A DNA stretch of 64,000 nucleotides from NCBI RefSeq assembly GCF_030272615.1, contig NC_081407.1, positions 147,499,744-147,563,743 on the forward strand. Reading direction: 5' to 3'. Origin of the DNA: Cryptomeria japonica. Its lineage: Eukaryota; Streptophyta; Pinopsida; Cupressales; Cupressaceae. The position numbers and the translations under genes were made by a program. The notes below the pieces were generated by a model. The model saw only the letters and a program-made list of their open reading frames with translations. It was not told where the DNA came from and made no database searches. Below, piece by piece: positions 23,191 through 35,591 of the stretch (position 1 is its first letter; every line of letters starts with the position of its first letter).

Positions 23191-25494
23191 AACAGAACGT
23201 TGTAAAAAGGACCTTGTAACTGAAAAAGTGAAAGTTTTTAGGCTTGTGGAAGCCCCCCCAAAACATGGATTTTACTAACCAGTTGGTGTTTGTGCAAGTT
23301 TAAAACTCACCCTTAAAAAAAAAAAATCACAAACTTTATTTTGGTGCTTTAAAACTTGAACAAACAAACTTTCCTTGCAAACAAACTTTCCTTGCTTTCT
23401 AGTTAGGGTCACTTGTTTCTTTAGTGCATTAAAACTGAACAAATCAAACATTTGTTTTCTTGCAAGTTAGGAAACACACTTCATTTGGGGCTTAAAATCA
23501 ACACTTCTATTTTTCTTGCATCAAAAGAATTTACAATCCACACTTCTATTTTTGGTGCACATAAAATACACAATCAACTTGTTTAAAAACTTTTTGGCAA
23601 AGCGATTTTTCTTTATACGTGCTTCAAATTCAGTTGACCAGGATTTCCAATTTCTAGATTACAACACATTTTGCCATTGAAGTTAAAAAGAACACCATGA
23701 CTATTGGAGCAACATCTCCAAATAGTTAGATCACATTACAATGGCAGATTAAAAAGAACAAGTATTCTTCGTGCTTGGCACACTTGTGCAAAAAGTCGGT
23801 CAAGTGGTCCCACTTCTAACACACACTATCCTCTCCCTTGGCTTTTGTGGTCCTAGGTGCAAGAGAAAGTCTTAGTAACACTCAAAAATTTTATCTTTTT
23901 AAGAGAGGCTTGCCAAGAGACACATCACTCTTGGGAACGACCTTGTGCTGTAAATCCTTCGAGCCGCTATAGAAATCAGGTGAGAGCAAAAGCTGTAGCC
24001 TTGGGTATAGCTGTTCCTACAGTGTAACTAGTCGAAAGGACATATGGGCCCCACCACTAGGATATTTGCGATATAATTTAGTGCAAGAGCATAGATGGTT
24101 TTGCTCCCAAGATACTCACCATACATATTTCCTTGAGTAGAAACATAGCTTTTTGAAAAGTCACTTGTGGCTTGATAAAAGTGATGACTCCCCCATCATA
24201 GGGATCATCTATTTGTTATGCTCGTGCAAGACTTAGTATATCACATCCTTACCTGCCAAGGCAAGATTCATAAGGTATACAGTACCAACGTCGAAGAAAT
24301 ATCAAGATGTGGGCTAAATTTATCACAACTAGCCATTTGACCTTAGGGATAAAAAGTGTTTGAAGTGTGTTCGTTTGAAAGACCAAGTGCAAATTGAGCT
24401 GACTTCAGGCTTTGGAAATACACCTTAAAATATATCTAAAGGAAGGGTCATATACAAATCCAAGGATTGGGTTGATCTAGACCCATACTCATTTGTGCCT
24501 TTTAGGCAACATTCTTGTGTTTGTGTGCTTGCTTTGTTTTCTTGTCAAAGAAACATCAAAAGAAAATCACTTCCAAAAACAAAGTATCCATCCAACCAAA
24601 CATTTCTCAAAACAACCAAACACATCAAAAACAAAGTGCAAACAACAAAGAGTCAAATTGTATGACCATTCTTCACATCTTGCGAAAGAAGAAGCGTCAT
24701 CAGAATATCAACTTGAAAAGAAGACCATTGAGCTCAAAGGCTTTGATCAAAAGGAGGAAATTCTTCTATATAAATAGACAAATCTTTGTCTCCCATAGAG
24801 TTTTTCTATGTCACATGCGTCTCTACCTTCAAGGCAAAACAAACGAATTTGATTCAGAGACATTGAACCGCAGAGCTTTTATGCAATATAGAGCTCTAGG
24901 TTATCACAAAAACCAAGGAGGTAAGATTAATCCCAACTTTTTCCCAAACATCTGTATCACATACAACATAGCTCGAGAAATACCACCAACACCCGAAAGG
25001 GAAGAGGTAGAGTTTGCTCCATTTGTGACACAAAGCTTTTATTGAAGTTAAAAACATTTTCATCCATTATCTCACTCATACATCATCACTTCATCATCAA
25101 TCTGTTCCAACTCTCAAAACATTAAGAGGTTCTTGTCCCAAGTTTTCTTTTTAGATATTGCTTGAATCAAACACATCACATCACTTTTTAGATTGTTTCT
25201 ACATCTAGGATAAGCTCATCCTAAGAGACACATGTACGCAGGTTAAAACTAGTTCATGAGTGAATCCTCTCATCACTAGGTAGTTAAATCTGTAACACAT
25301 CTCAGATTTCTCTACACCTTATCACATCAAATCTTATCAAAACACACAAGCAATTCAAAGAAGGAATTTCAGTTACATCTACCTTAAAAGTGCTAGAGAT
25401 CTACATGCAACACAATTCACCAACCATCAATCTCTCATTTCATCAAAAACTCATCATCATTTTCACTCAACTTCAACAAAGACTCATAAGCAAA
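23191..25494 (+). other. B leader, mostly non-coding
   Basis: About 2.3 kb between the motif array and the gag ATG. Open frames at 24493-24777 and 24515-25045 overlap in different phases and show no family motif. I do not call them genes. The leader contains several 'caaacaaactttccttgc'-like short repeats near 23350-23400. Confidence 0.5.
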
Positions 25495-26500
25495 ATGGCC
25501 CAAACCCAATCACAGTCAAGGCAACGAGAAATAGAAATGGAAGAAGAAGAAGAGGAAAATCTCAATGAATTTCAAGAAGCACTTGGAGGAAATGCGAATG
25601 ACAAAAACCCAAGTACTCCTACTCCTACAACAATAGAAAGGGCCCAGCATAACCCTCTCTTTAATAGACTTTTTGACGAAATACTCAAGAGCAATGTGGA
25701 TGCTCACTTCTTAAAACTCGCTCAAGAAGGAGCAAAGCTCCCCTCTAACTTTGATCTTGCCCAATTAAGACAAGCATTAGAAAGACAAAGTCGCCATGAA
25801 GAGGAAAGAGGTAGAGATCCCATCAGATATAACATTCCTCGAGGTAACCCACCACCTCCTCCTCCAAATGAAATGGAGATGTTGCGGCAACAAGTTGAGA
25901 ATCTTGCCCAACAACTTCATAGTGGTGTCAAAACTAACCAATTCTCACTCAATGACATCTGTCCCTGTCCTTTTGATAGGAATCTTTCTATGCCACCCTT
26001 TCCATGAGGATTCGAAACACCCAAATTCAAAAAATATAGAGGAAAAGGAGATCCTCATGATCATGTCAGAGAATTTCATTCCGCTTGTCTCAAAGTAGCA
26101 TATGAAGACACATACCTAATGCGCCTTTTTCCCCAAAGCTTGGGAGGAACAACCACATCATGGTTTTCCCAACTATTAGGTGGCATTAGAACATTTGAGG
26201 AACTTATCCAGAAATTCCTCGCTCATTACTCTCATAACATTGAACACAACATCACCATGGCTGATCTATGCAACACTAAACAAAAACCAGGTGAACTATT
26301 CTCAGTATTCCTACAACAATGGCACCAAATGTCTAGCAGACGTTCTCTTCAGTTACTTGAATGAGAACTAGTGGAAATATTAATTTCCAACTTAAATGAA
26401 GAAATGAAATTTCACCTGGATGTCAAAGACACTGACTCTTTTAATGATATGATCACCAAGGGTTTGAAATGTGAATGGGCACTTATCAAGAAAGGACTCA
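25495..26500 (+). pseudogene. B gag, first part
   Basis: The chosen ATG at 25495 begins a Gln/Glu-rich N-terminus followed by a run of Glu and then Pro (PPPPPP near residue 120). The retrotransposon-gag core follows after a TGA at about 26005 (likely former CGA): the block YRGKGDPHDHVREF and SWFSQLLGG...IQKFLAHY are typical of plant Ty3/gypsy capsid. A second TGA is at about 26362. The frame reaches 26500, where M1 is inserted, and continues in phase at 27598. Confidence 0.88.
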
Positions 26501-27597
26501 GGGTGAACTCACAATAATGGTTCCCACTTTTTTGCCACTTTTGACACTGAGATGTACATTTTTAAAATAATCTTCAACTTCCGAGAACTATAACTTTTAA
26601 ACTATTAAAAATTTGAAGATGATGTAAATTAGTGATTTCTAGCATTTTGTTTGTAGATTCTATATACATTTTTTTCAAATTTTTTTGAAAGATTTTTTAA
26701 AAAAATTTCCATCTCCCTCGAAAAGTAGTTTTTTACAACAAACTACATTTTTTAAGAGTGATGTGCCTCCCGAAACGCATAACTTTTTTTCTATAAATGA
26801 TAAAAACTCAATTCTTTCGAATTTTGGTTTGTAACATCAATATCCAGGGCTTGCATTTGGTTTTATAGCGATATGTTCAATATTTTTCATTTTATAAAGT
26901 TTTGAAGTCCGACTAGTCATAATTCAAACATAGGTTTACGTTTGAACACATAACTTGTTCTATATAAATCGAAATTCAATTTTTTTTTTTTTGTTAGAAA
27001 GAAGACATCAATACCAAGGGCATAGGTATTTTTCAGAATTTTTTTGAATTAGTTTCTTATTTTTCCCAATGCATTGAACAGAGAAGTTCATGTTCGGTGA
27101 AAAACCAATTTTTAATAAAATTAAAAAATCAAGAACATAATAAATTCAAAATATAAAAAAATTATATTCATTGGAAAGCTTGCTTCGAGTACTACCATCT
27201 AATATTTTTGGGTTATCAAGATTATTTCATTCGTGCATTGAACCAGAGCTCCGAAGTCATTAATTCTTCAGAACTCTGAAATTTTTTGGGAGAAACTTCT
27301 AATTTTTGGGGTTCGAACGAACACGAGTTCGATCGGATTGGGTTCGCTCGAACCAAAAGGGGTTCGAGCGAACCCCCATTCGCTCGAACTAGTGAGCTCA
27401 ATTTTGGCATGCTCGATGTTCAAGCGAACCCACTCGATGTTCGAGTGAACCCAACTAAATAGTTTGGTTCGCTCGAACTCCCAGGGGTAGTCCGAGCGAA
27501 CATTTGTATTTCGCTCGAACACTGGCAAATCCGAAATTCCCACTTTCACCAAATTCCTTCATTGGCAAAAGTGGGAACCAGCTTTGTGAATTCACCC
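26501..27597. mobile_element. M1: 1.1-kb non-coding element with ~30-bp terminal inverted repeats
   Basis: Ends GGGTGAACTCACAA and TTGTGAATTCACCC are inverted, and the inverted match extends through TGGTTCCCACTTTT. The flanks carry CTCA on both sides (26497-26500 and 27598-27601). Discounting the insert plus one CTCA leaves B's gag in frame. No transposase is encoded. About 700 bp of the body is shared in reverse orientation with M2 (60380-61371), but the segment from about 27195 to the right end differs. Superfamily unknown: neither the ends nor the short TSD fits the common plant classes I know. Confidence 0.85.
27305..27525. repeat. GTTCGAGCGAAC palindrome-type array inside M1
   Basis: About nine copies of GTTCGAGCGAAC or its other orientation GTTCGCTCGAAC occur within 220 bp (near 27310, 27341, 27361, 27378, 27418, 27439, 27467, 27491 and 27509). 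The unit is partly self-complementary, so neighbouring copies could form stems. This array is absent from M2. Confidence 0.8.
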
Positions 27598-27824
27598 CTC
27601 ATAAAAATCTATAATGAACCAAAGGATGGTCCTTGCCCACGCTTCAATAGTGATAAACCAAGCTTCTGGAACAAACACAAGAATATCGTCAACGATGGGG
27701 TTGTGGATGCCCAGACTATACAAACTGCACAACTTGTGGTTTGGTTTGCAGGACAGAATCCTCCACCTCAGAATAACACAAATGTTCTTTCCAATCAAGG
27801 TCGCATCACATCTCATGATGAACC
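27598..27824 (+). pseudogene. B gag, second part
   Basis: Continues the gag frame after M1 and runs to the TSD GAACC of element C. It is Asn/Gln-rich, with no further stop in this stretch. Confidence 0.85.
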
Positions 27825-29027
27825 TGTAAAGCGGAAAAATCGAACCCTAGTTGTCCCCCCCACTCCACTACAAGGAGAGAGAAAGGAGGGTCACTAGGGT
27901 TGGTGGTTTTCACTTAGGAGGGACTTTACATTCAAAAGAGGGGTTGAAACTCACAAGATCCAATCCCACACAATGCAAGACTGGAATCTAAATGTGTTTC
28001 AAGGGTTGTGACATCAAGGATACTCTCTTTTGTAAAGAATGTAGATAGAAGGATTGAACTAGGAATGCATGTAAGGTAGGAAAGATTCACTTATAAACTA
28101 AGATAGGGATACAAGATGAAGCTACGGACCTGGAATTAGTAGTAAAATGTCGAGACGATGCTGTTCTACAAATTTGAGTGAAAGTTGATGGGACGATGGC
28201 GCCCGGAGTGCACACGGTCCTCCAAAAAATCCGCGAAACGAAGGGGGATCTGTTCGTCTCTGCACAAGGATTCCAGATCTTCAATTACAGCCATGTACCT
28301 GCAACCTACACACAGAAAAGAGAGGACGATTAAGGGGTTAGGGATTAGGGGTTTGCCTTTAGGTCAAACCCCGGTTTTGGAATTAACCAAGAAATGAGAA
28401 TGTTGTAAATGTAAATGTTTGTAATGTGAACAAGTACTGATACCTTGTTGTAAGAATGTTTGTATTCTTACATGCGAAGGTGTAATGTATGTTGTATGTT
28501 GTATGTTGTATGTTGTATGTGATCTCCTCTTCAATGGTTGAATCCTTGTCTTGAATGCAACACTTAGCCTTGAATGGAGACTTAGAATGCTCAATTGCTT
28601 GAAGGAATGCTTGAATGCTTGAATGTTTGAATGTTTGAATATCGCTTCCGCCTTTTGCACACATGTTTTCCTCCCTTTTTTGGAAGAGGAAATGTAGTTT
28701 ATATACTTGTCAATTAGGGTTGAGAGACTAATTTTTCCGACCTTGGGCCGACATGGGAACATTATTTTCTGAATTGCAAACTTAAAGACCCGATGCCCAA
28801 CAAGAGACCGGCCCCAAAATAGGGCCAGGGACCAGGGCACTGGGCGCCATGGTCCCACCTCCCGGGACAGCAGGGTGCAAGGAAGGATCAGGCCAAGGTG
28901 CAGAAATATGCAGTTTTTGATGTCGCAAATAGGTTTCGGGGTCTTCATTGAGGTTCAACATTGCGCCGCCATCGTGAAGACCCAAATGCAGTCGAAATTG
29001 CAAGTGTCACAATTTTAGGACGCTACA
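27825..29027 (-). repeat. C 3' LTR
   Basis: Matches 34389-35586. It contains a (GTTGTAT)n microsatellite at about 28489-28520, with more units than the other copy, and a TTGAATGC-type octamer repeat near 28603-28640. A TATA-like GTATATAAAC (minus strand) lies at about 28696-28706. Confidence 0.94.
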
Positions 29028-29780
29028 TTTAGCCCCCACTTTAGCGGGAGTATAAGCGTACGCCCATACTTCCTGTAAAGTACAAGGAAACAATGTTGAA
29101 AGACTTTCACCACGTCAAGGAGGCAAGATACACCAAGCCCCCAGTGGACTAAGGATCTTACGACTTCGATTGACAAAGTAAAAGGGAAGATCACGAGGGA
29201 GAACCATGACTGTCAGTAGTAAGGTTCCCTCACTATGAGTCATGCAAGAAAAATACCAAAAATTTTCAAGGCAAAGCTAAATTCGCCAAGAAATTTTCAA
29301 GTATCTTGAAGAGATATGAATGGGGTGTATGCCCCCCTATGTTAAAGCGATCGCACATGCCTCATCGGGGGTGATTGCTTTAAGGTAGTGATACATATAA
29401 GAAATGAGAAGGGAAAGGAGTACGTTATCGCAAAGATTTAGCCCCCAAGTGTGAGATAAACCCAAGGATAATAGACACAAAACACAAAGCACGAGGTGAC
29501 TTCACTTTCCTCGGGGTCAGTATGCTGTATGATAATTCATGTATATCATATGTATGTATGCATAATTATTCTTCATTCCCCAATTAAGGAAGGTCACCTA
29601 GAAGAAGGGAACACATGTGTCTTTTGAGTCAACATGAGAGAGACCAAAAGAGATCTCAATGTTTTACATCATCCTCAAGTAGACAACATTAAGGACAACA
29701 AATAGAAGAATGAGAATAACACATAGAAGAAGTAACAAAAGAGATCAAGAGAGGAGGAGAGAGTTTTCTATGCTAATGAA
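29028..29780 (-). other. C 3' untranslated region and polypurine tract
   Basis: Next to the LTR the minus strand reads AAAGTGGGGGCTAAA, a polypurine tract at the right place to prime plus-strand synthesis. The rest has no recognised feature. Confidence 0.7.
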
Positions 29781-32700
29781 CTAGTCTAGCACGTCATCTA
29801 CCCCCCGATCTTGTTGATCAATATTTCGGGAAGGCAGGAAACACGCTAGAGGAGGAACATCCAACACAACAAATGGAGCTATCACAAGATCCAAACAAGG
29901 GCTATGTTCATGTTCCAAGCCACGTTGTTCTTGTCTAGGAGCTAGGATAAGTGCTTTAGAAAATTCGTTAGATAAATGGTTATCAACATCAACATATTCA
30001 TATTCAATATCAGAAGAAAGAGGAGTAACATTTTCATCATGAATAACATTTTCATCTATATCATCATCAAGATTTATAAAAATAGGATCTTTAACTCGCA
30101 CAAGATCAAGACCATCATGTATCTTATGTTTAGGAGATTTTGGCTCAATTTTCGGCTAAGGAGAAAATGGAATAATACTAACTGAAGCTATTTTTGGGGA
30201 TTGCAAAGTTTCAGAAGCAGCTGCCTGAGCTCTAAGACGACGCTTTCATCGGTGTTCACGTGTAGAACGATTTCATCTAGTCTTAGTAGGAAGTTGAGAA
30301 GAGTGAGGAGGAGGAATGTTCTCATCCTTATCACTCAGGTGTTTAGGTTGTGGTCTCTTAGGTTGAATAATAGGAGAAGAGGAAGGTCTCTTCTCTCCAT
30401 AAGAGGAACGAGGAGGAACTGCTCCATATAAAGGAGGAATATTTGGTTTAGGAAGGAGACCAAGTCCATCATGACGAGGAGGTATAGGTCTACTTTTAGG
30501 AAGTTTATTAGATATAGGCATAGTCACATCCATGGGGATGGGTTGGGAATCTTCTTGAGGAAAGACAGTAGTTTTATCTGTCAAAGGAAGAACTTCCTTC
30601 TCAAGAATGATAGGAATGTCAAGTTTGGGTGTTCTAGGTTCACTTAGAGATAGGATCATATCTTTTTTCCACTTTTGATAAGATTTGAAAAGATGATCAC
30701 TCCGCGGTGGAAGGGATTGGAATTGTTTAGGCCAAAAATAATCAATAGGAACACTAGAAGTTCTTTCAGCTGGTTTAAAGAGGCTATGATTGATAGTAAC
30801 AATTTCACCATTATGGGGAAATTTCAAACACTTGTGAATAGGAGAAGCAATAGCTTTCATGGAAGATAGCCAAGGATAGCCTAGCTTCACACGAAATTGT
30901 TCGGATGATGGAATAATAGCAAAGTCTACATCAAGGTACTTGTTATGGACCTCAATAGGTAATGTAATAGAACCAATTGCAGGAGAAGAAAATGCATCAA
31001 ATAGTTTCACAACCACATTTGTTTCGTCATAGATCACTTGATTCAATTGCAAAGTAAAAAGAAATTCTTTAGTAATGACATTAACCATACAAGAAGGATC
31101 AATAAGCACTCCACCACAAGGTGTATTTTTTACTTTTGCAACTATATATAAAGGACCATCAGGTGCCCTCATAGTTTCACTGGAATCAAATGTGATGGAA
31201 GGTTCTTTAGGTATTTTCTGCTGCTCTACAAAGTTAATCACATTTGGAGTCATAGACACAAGATCATCAGGTGAGACAGAGGAATCATTAGTATCAATCA
31301 CATTAGAGGTGTGAGAAGGTAATGGATCAGTAAAAATCTTAAGATTTTGGTTAGGAGGAGCTACAGATGTGTTGCCTTTATCATTCACACCAGAAACAGA
31401 GATAGTATTATTATCAATCAAATCTTGAATTTTACCCTTTAAAGCAAAACATTTTTCAGTATCATGCCCAGGTTGACGATGAAATTGACAAAAAGATTTG
31501 TTATCAAAATAGGGTGAAGTAATCTTTGCAGGATCTATTTGCCTTATAGGAGGAAGAGTAAGCACATTTTGTTCCAATAACTTATTCATAATACTATGCA
31601 ATGATTCATTCAAAGGAGTAAACTTCCTTTCTTTCTTGAAAAACTTAGAAATAGGAGGCACACCTGATGTTGCATTCACATTGTTGTTGATGATGTTTTC
31701 ATTGAACTTAATGGACTCTCTGTTCAGTTTAAACTTCCCAAATGGTTGTTGACTACTATCACCCTTATCACTCAGAGCCATAGGATTTGCTTGTTCCATT
31801 TGACTCACAGTCAGTTGATAATTATGAAGAGTTGCGCACAACTGTTGGAAAGAAGTAAACTCAGAAAATAGAAGTTTTTCTCTAATATCTTTTGTAAATT
31901 AGAAATAAAGATTCTTTGAATATCATTGTCAAGTACTGGAAAAGAAATCTAAGTGTACAAATGCTTATATCTACCAATGAAATGTTTACAATGCATTAAA
32001 TCAATCAAAGTAACTTTAGGACTTATATTGTTTTGAAATTGTTGAATAAAAGCATTTGCAAGTTGTTCGAAAGAAGCAATAGAATAAGAAGGCAACGAGC
32101 AATACCATTGTAGGGCTTTGTCTCTTAATGTTCTAGTAAATAGTTTTGCAAGCAACCTTTGGTCATAAGCAAAATCGGTACATATTGTTTGAAAGGTCTT
32201 AACATGTGTTAGAGGATCACCCTTACCATTATAAAGCCCCAATTGCGGGATTTCAACATGTTTAGGGGGGATAGCTCGAACAATGTCAAGAGAAAGTGGG
32301 CTCGCAACATCAAATGTGGGCACACTAAACTTAGATTGATTCATAGAGGCAATTTGTTGCTGTAAAGAAGAGACAGTTTGTGCAAGATTGTTAATGGTCA
32401 CTTCAATCGAAGAGTTCATATTAGACGTGTTAGATTGTGATGGAGGTATTATGTTGTTGAAAGAAGGTATTGATTGAGAGTAAGGTGGTGAGACACTATG
32501 ATAGTTAGTCATAGGAGATTATTGGAAAGGAGGAACACTACAAGGAGGAATGGAATGGTTAAATGAATTGCCCCCTTGCGTCGTGTTTATTTGTGGAGAT
32601 GAAATAGGAACACTCATTGAAGAAATGAACAAAGAAGTTGGATTGAATGAAGGAAGAGGGTTGATTGAAGAGGAAGGATTGCCCCCATGACTAGTGATCA

Positions 32701-33205
32701 TAGGTGGAATGTCTTGTATTGAAGTAGTCATTATGTTTGATGTAAAGGTAGGTATACTAGCAATAGGAGTTGTTAAAGGAATAGAATGATTAACTTGAGT
32801 AGGAGGTTGTGTATAACCTAAGGTTTCAGCACAACTTTTCATCGGCATCACATTCAAATCCACAATGTGTGCAATACCACACAAAATATCAATTCCATTC
32901 TTATCACTTTGAACCATACGTTTTAGACCCTCAATTAATGAAAGAGCTTCACTGTCGGGGTATTCTTGAGACATCCATTGTCAAAAATCATCAAATTGGT
33001 TATCCAATTTCGAAAGTTGTTCTACAGAAACCTCATGGAGAGCTTCTTCATCATTAAGAGGATTAGAGGAATTACCCATGTCCTCGTTAAAAAGGCCATT
33101 CAAATTAGGTTCCATCTCCTCAGTAATTAAACCTTGGAAAGACTTAATTCTAAGGCTTCGTCTAATGGGAATAGTGTAAGTGGGGCTTATTGTTGTAAAA
33201 CTCAT
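29781..33205 (-). pseudogene. C gag-protease polyprotein with long C-terminal extension
   Basis: About 1,140 codons from the ATG at 33205. Segments 33205-31949 share one phase and 31841-29781 another, so one indel lies between them; the other breaks are TGA, TAA and TAG point stops. Order: Ser/Pro/Asn-rich N-terminus; gag core with YNGKGDPLTHVKTF and DKALQWYCSLP; a CQFH...GH...C knuckle-like motif near 31490; then a retropepsin-like domain with VLIDPSCMVNVI and LGYPWLSSMKAI. The active-site triplet reads D-P-S rather than D-S/T-G, so protease activity is doubtful. A Pro-rich tail follows, with a basic Arg/Lys cluster near 30200-30280 and an acidic end. Confidence 0.85.
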
Positions 33206-34388
33206 GCACTAAAGAGAGAGAGAAGATTTTGAATTTTAGAGGTAGCAAATTTCAATAAAATCAGCCAATCTCCTAGATTTAAGCTGTTAAATACAATCAG
33301 GACAATCTCCCGAAATTTCGGAAAAAATGTTAGGGACCGTGGCAAACGGAGTGCACACGGTCCTCACAACTTTTTTCAAAATTTTCAGGGATGAAAGTTA
33401 TGATGATTTTAAAGCTAATCTGAAAAAATTGAGTGATTTTGCAATCTGTAGATAGGCCAAAATAAAGTTGCAATCTCAAAATTGAACCCTGCCAAGATTG
33501 TTGAAAAATGTAAAATTTGAATTTTGAAAAAGAGAGGGAAACTGAAATTTTGGATTTTATGATTTTAGAGGGAATACTGAAAGCAATGCAAGCTTTGAAA
33601 TTTAGAAGTTGACTCAATTTCATGCAAAATTCAATTCTGAAAGTGGAAATCAAAGTTGTTGCAATTAACACTTAATTTCAAAAGTCACAGATTGCAAAAA
33701 TTTGAACAAAGCACTGAAATTTTGAATGAATGCCCACACACTTTTCAGATTTAGGACAGTAAGGAACACAATTTTGATATGAATTTTAATTTCAACAATT
33801 TTTGAATGATTATAAGCCTTTATCCAAGCAATCACTAGACCAACTTTGACTTTAATTTTGAAAGTGTTAGAATTGATAAAATCAGCCAAAATTCTAGATT
33901 TTAGTAGAAAAATACAGTAAGATCTAGCTCCCGAAATTTCAGAAAAAATGTTGGGGACGATGGCGCTCAGGGTGCACACGGTCCTCGCAACTTTTTTCCA
34001 AATTTTTAGGAATGAGAGATATTATGATTTTGTTGCGGAATCCAAAGTTACAGCTGATTTGGAGGTGTTTTGATTAGTGAAATTATTAGTCAAAGGTTGA
34101 ATCAAGAGGATTTTAAAAATTAGGGTTTTGACACTTAACCACTTAATTTTTAGGATTAAAGCACAAATATGAATTGACAATTTGCAATAGAAGGGTAGAT
34201 CTGAAACAAGCATTAACAATTAAACATTTCACAAGCTTAATTACTAAAAAGAAAATTTTAGGGTTTTTATGCAATTAACCTCTAAAATTTGCAAAAGATC
34301 AAACATGGAAATGTAATTAAGGAAGCAAATTTTTCAGATCTAACCATGAATAATCAGAATTAGGATGTTCACGTTGGGTTCACCAAAA
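33206..34388 (-). repeat. C leader with an imperfect ~625-bp-offset duplication
   Basis: Segments near 33240-33420 and 33870-34040 share 'aaaatcagccaa', 'ctcccgaaatttc', 'gaaaaaatgtt' and 'gtgcacacggtcctc...aacttttttc' in order. The 33334-33362 copy has the inverted pair GGACCGTG...CACGGTCC. Related 'agtgcacacggtcctcc' blocks lie in both LTRs (near 28207 and 34771). No ORF is recognised. The primer site TTTGGTGAACCCAACGTGAA is at 34387-34368. Confidence 0.7.
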
Positions 34389-35586
34389 TGTAAAGCAAAA
34401 AAATCGAACCCTAGTTGTCCCCCCCACTCCACTACAAGGAGAGAGAAAGGAGGGTCACTAGGGTTGGCGGTTTTCACTTAGGAGGGACTTTACATTCAAA
34501 AGAGGGGTTGAAAATCACAAGATCCAATCTCACACAATGCAAGACTAGACTCTAAATGTGTTTCAAGGGTCGTGACATCAAGGATACCCTCTTTTGTAAA
34601 GAATGTAGATAGAAGGATTGAACTAGGAATGCATGTAAGGTAGGAAAGATTCGCTTATAAACTGAGATAGGGATACAGGACGAAGCTACGGACCTGGAAT
34701 TAGCATTAAAATGTCGAGACGATGCTGTTCTGTAAATTTGAGCAAAAGTTGATGGGACGATGGTGCCCGGAGTGCACACGGTCCTCCGAAAAATCTGCGA
34801 AATGAAGGGGGATCTGTTCATCTCTGCACAAGGATTCCAGATCTTCAATTACAGCGGCGTACCTGCAACCTACACACAGAAAAGAGAGGACGATTGGGGG
34901 GTTAGGGATTAGGGGTTTGCCTTTAGGTCAAACCCCAGTTTTGGAATTAACCAAGAAATGAGAATGCTGTAAATGTAAATGTTTGTAATGTGAACAAGTA
35001 CTGATACCTTGTTGTAAGAATGTTTGTATTCTTACATGCGAAGGTGTAATGTATGTTGTATGTTGTATGTTGTATGTGATCTCCTCTTCAATGGTTGAAT
35101 CCTTGTCTTGAATGCAACACTTAGCCTTGAATGGAGACTTAGAATTCTCAATTGCTTGAAGGAATGCTTGAATGCTTGAATGTTTGAATGTTTGAATATC
35201 GCTTCTGCCTTTTGCACACATATGTTTTCCTCCCTTTTTTGGAAGAGGAAATGTAGTTTATATACTTGTCAATTAGGGTTGAGAGACTGATTTTTCCGAC
35301 CTTGGGCCGACATGGGAACATTATTTTCCGAATTGCAAACTTAAAGACCCGATGCCCAACAAGAGACCGGGCCCAAAATAGGGCCAGGGACCAGGGCACT
35401 GGGTGCCATGGTCCCACCTCCCGGGACAACAAGGTGCAAGGAAGGATCAGGCCAAGGTGCAGAAATATGCAGTTTTTGATGTCGCAAATAGGTTTCGGGG
35501 TCTCCATTCAGGTTCAACATTGCGTCGCCATCGTGAAGACCCAAATGCAGTCAAAATTGCAAGTGTCGCAATTTTAGGATGCTATA
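34389..35586 (-). repeat. C 5' LTR
   Basis: Matches 27825-29027. In plus coordinates it starts TGTAAAGC and ends GCTATA, where the partner ends GCTACA, so the terminal CA has decayed to TA. A TATA-like GTATATAAAC (minus strand) lies near 35262-35272. Confidence 0.94.
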
Positions 35587-35591
35587 GAACC

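Larger units (their letters stand above)
27825..35586 (-). mobile_element. C: non-autonomous LTR element with gag and protease only
   Basis: Direct LTRs of 1,203 bp (27825-29027) and 1,198 bp (34389-35586) are flanked by the exact TSD GAACC (27820-27824 and 35587-35591). The primer site beside the right LTR and the purine tract beside the left LTR show minus-strand polarity. The 5.4-kb interior holds one long gag-protease frame and no RT, RNase H or integrase motif on either strand. It would need enzymes from another element. B has a near-identical primer site and is a possible helper. Confidence 0.94.

Noticed and set aside
24493-25045. Overlapping ORFs in the leader of B as an extra gene
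   Set aside because: Two phases overlap, no family motif is visible, and the leader is otherwise non-coding. Kept only as a note in the leader entry.
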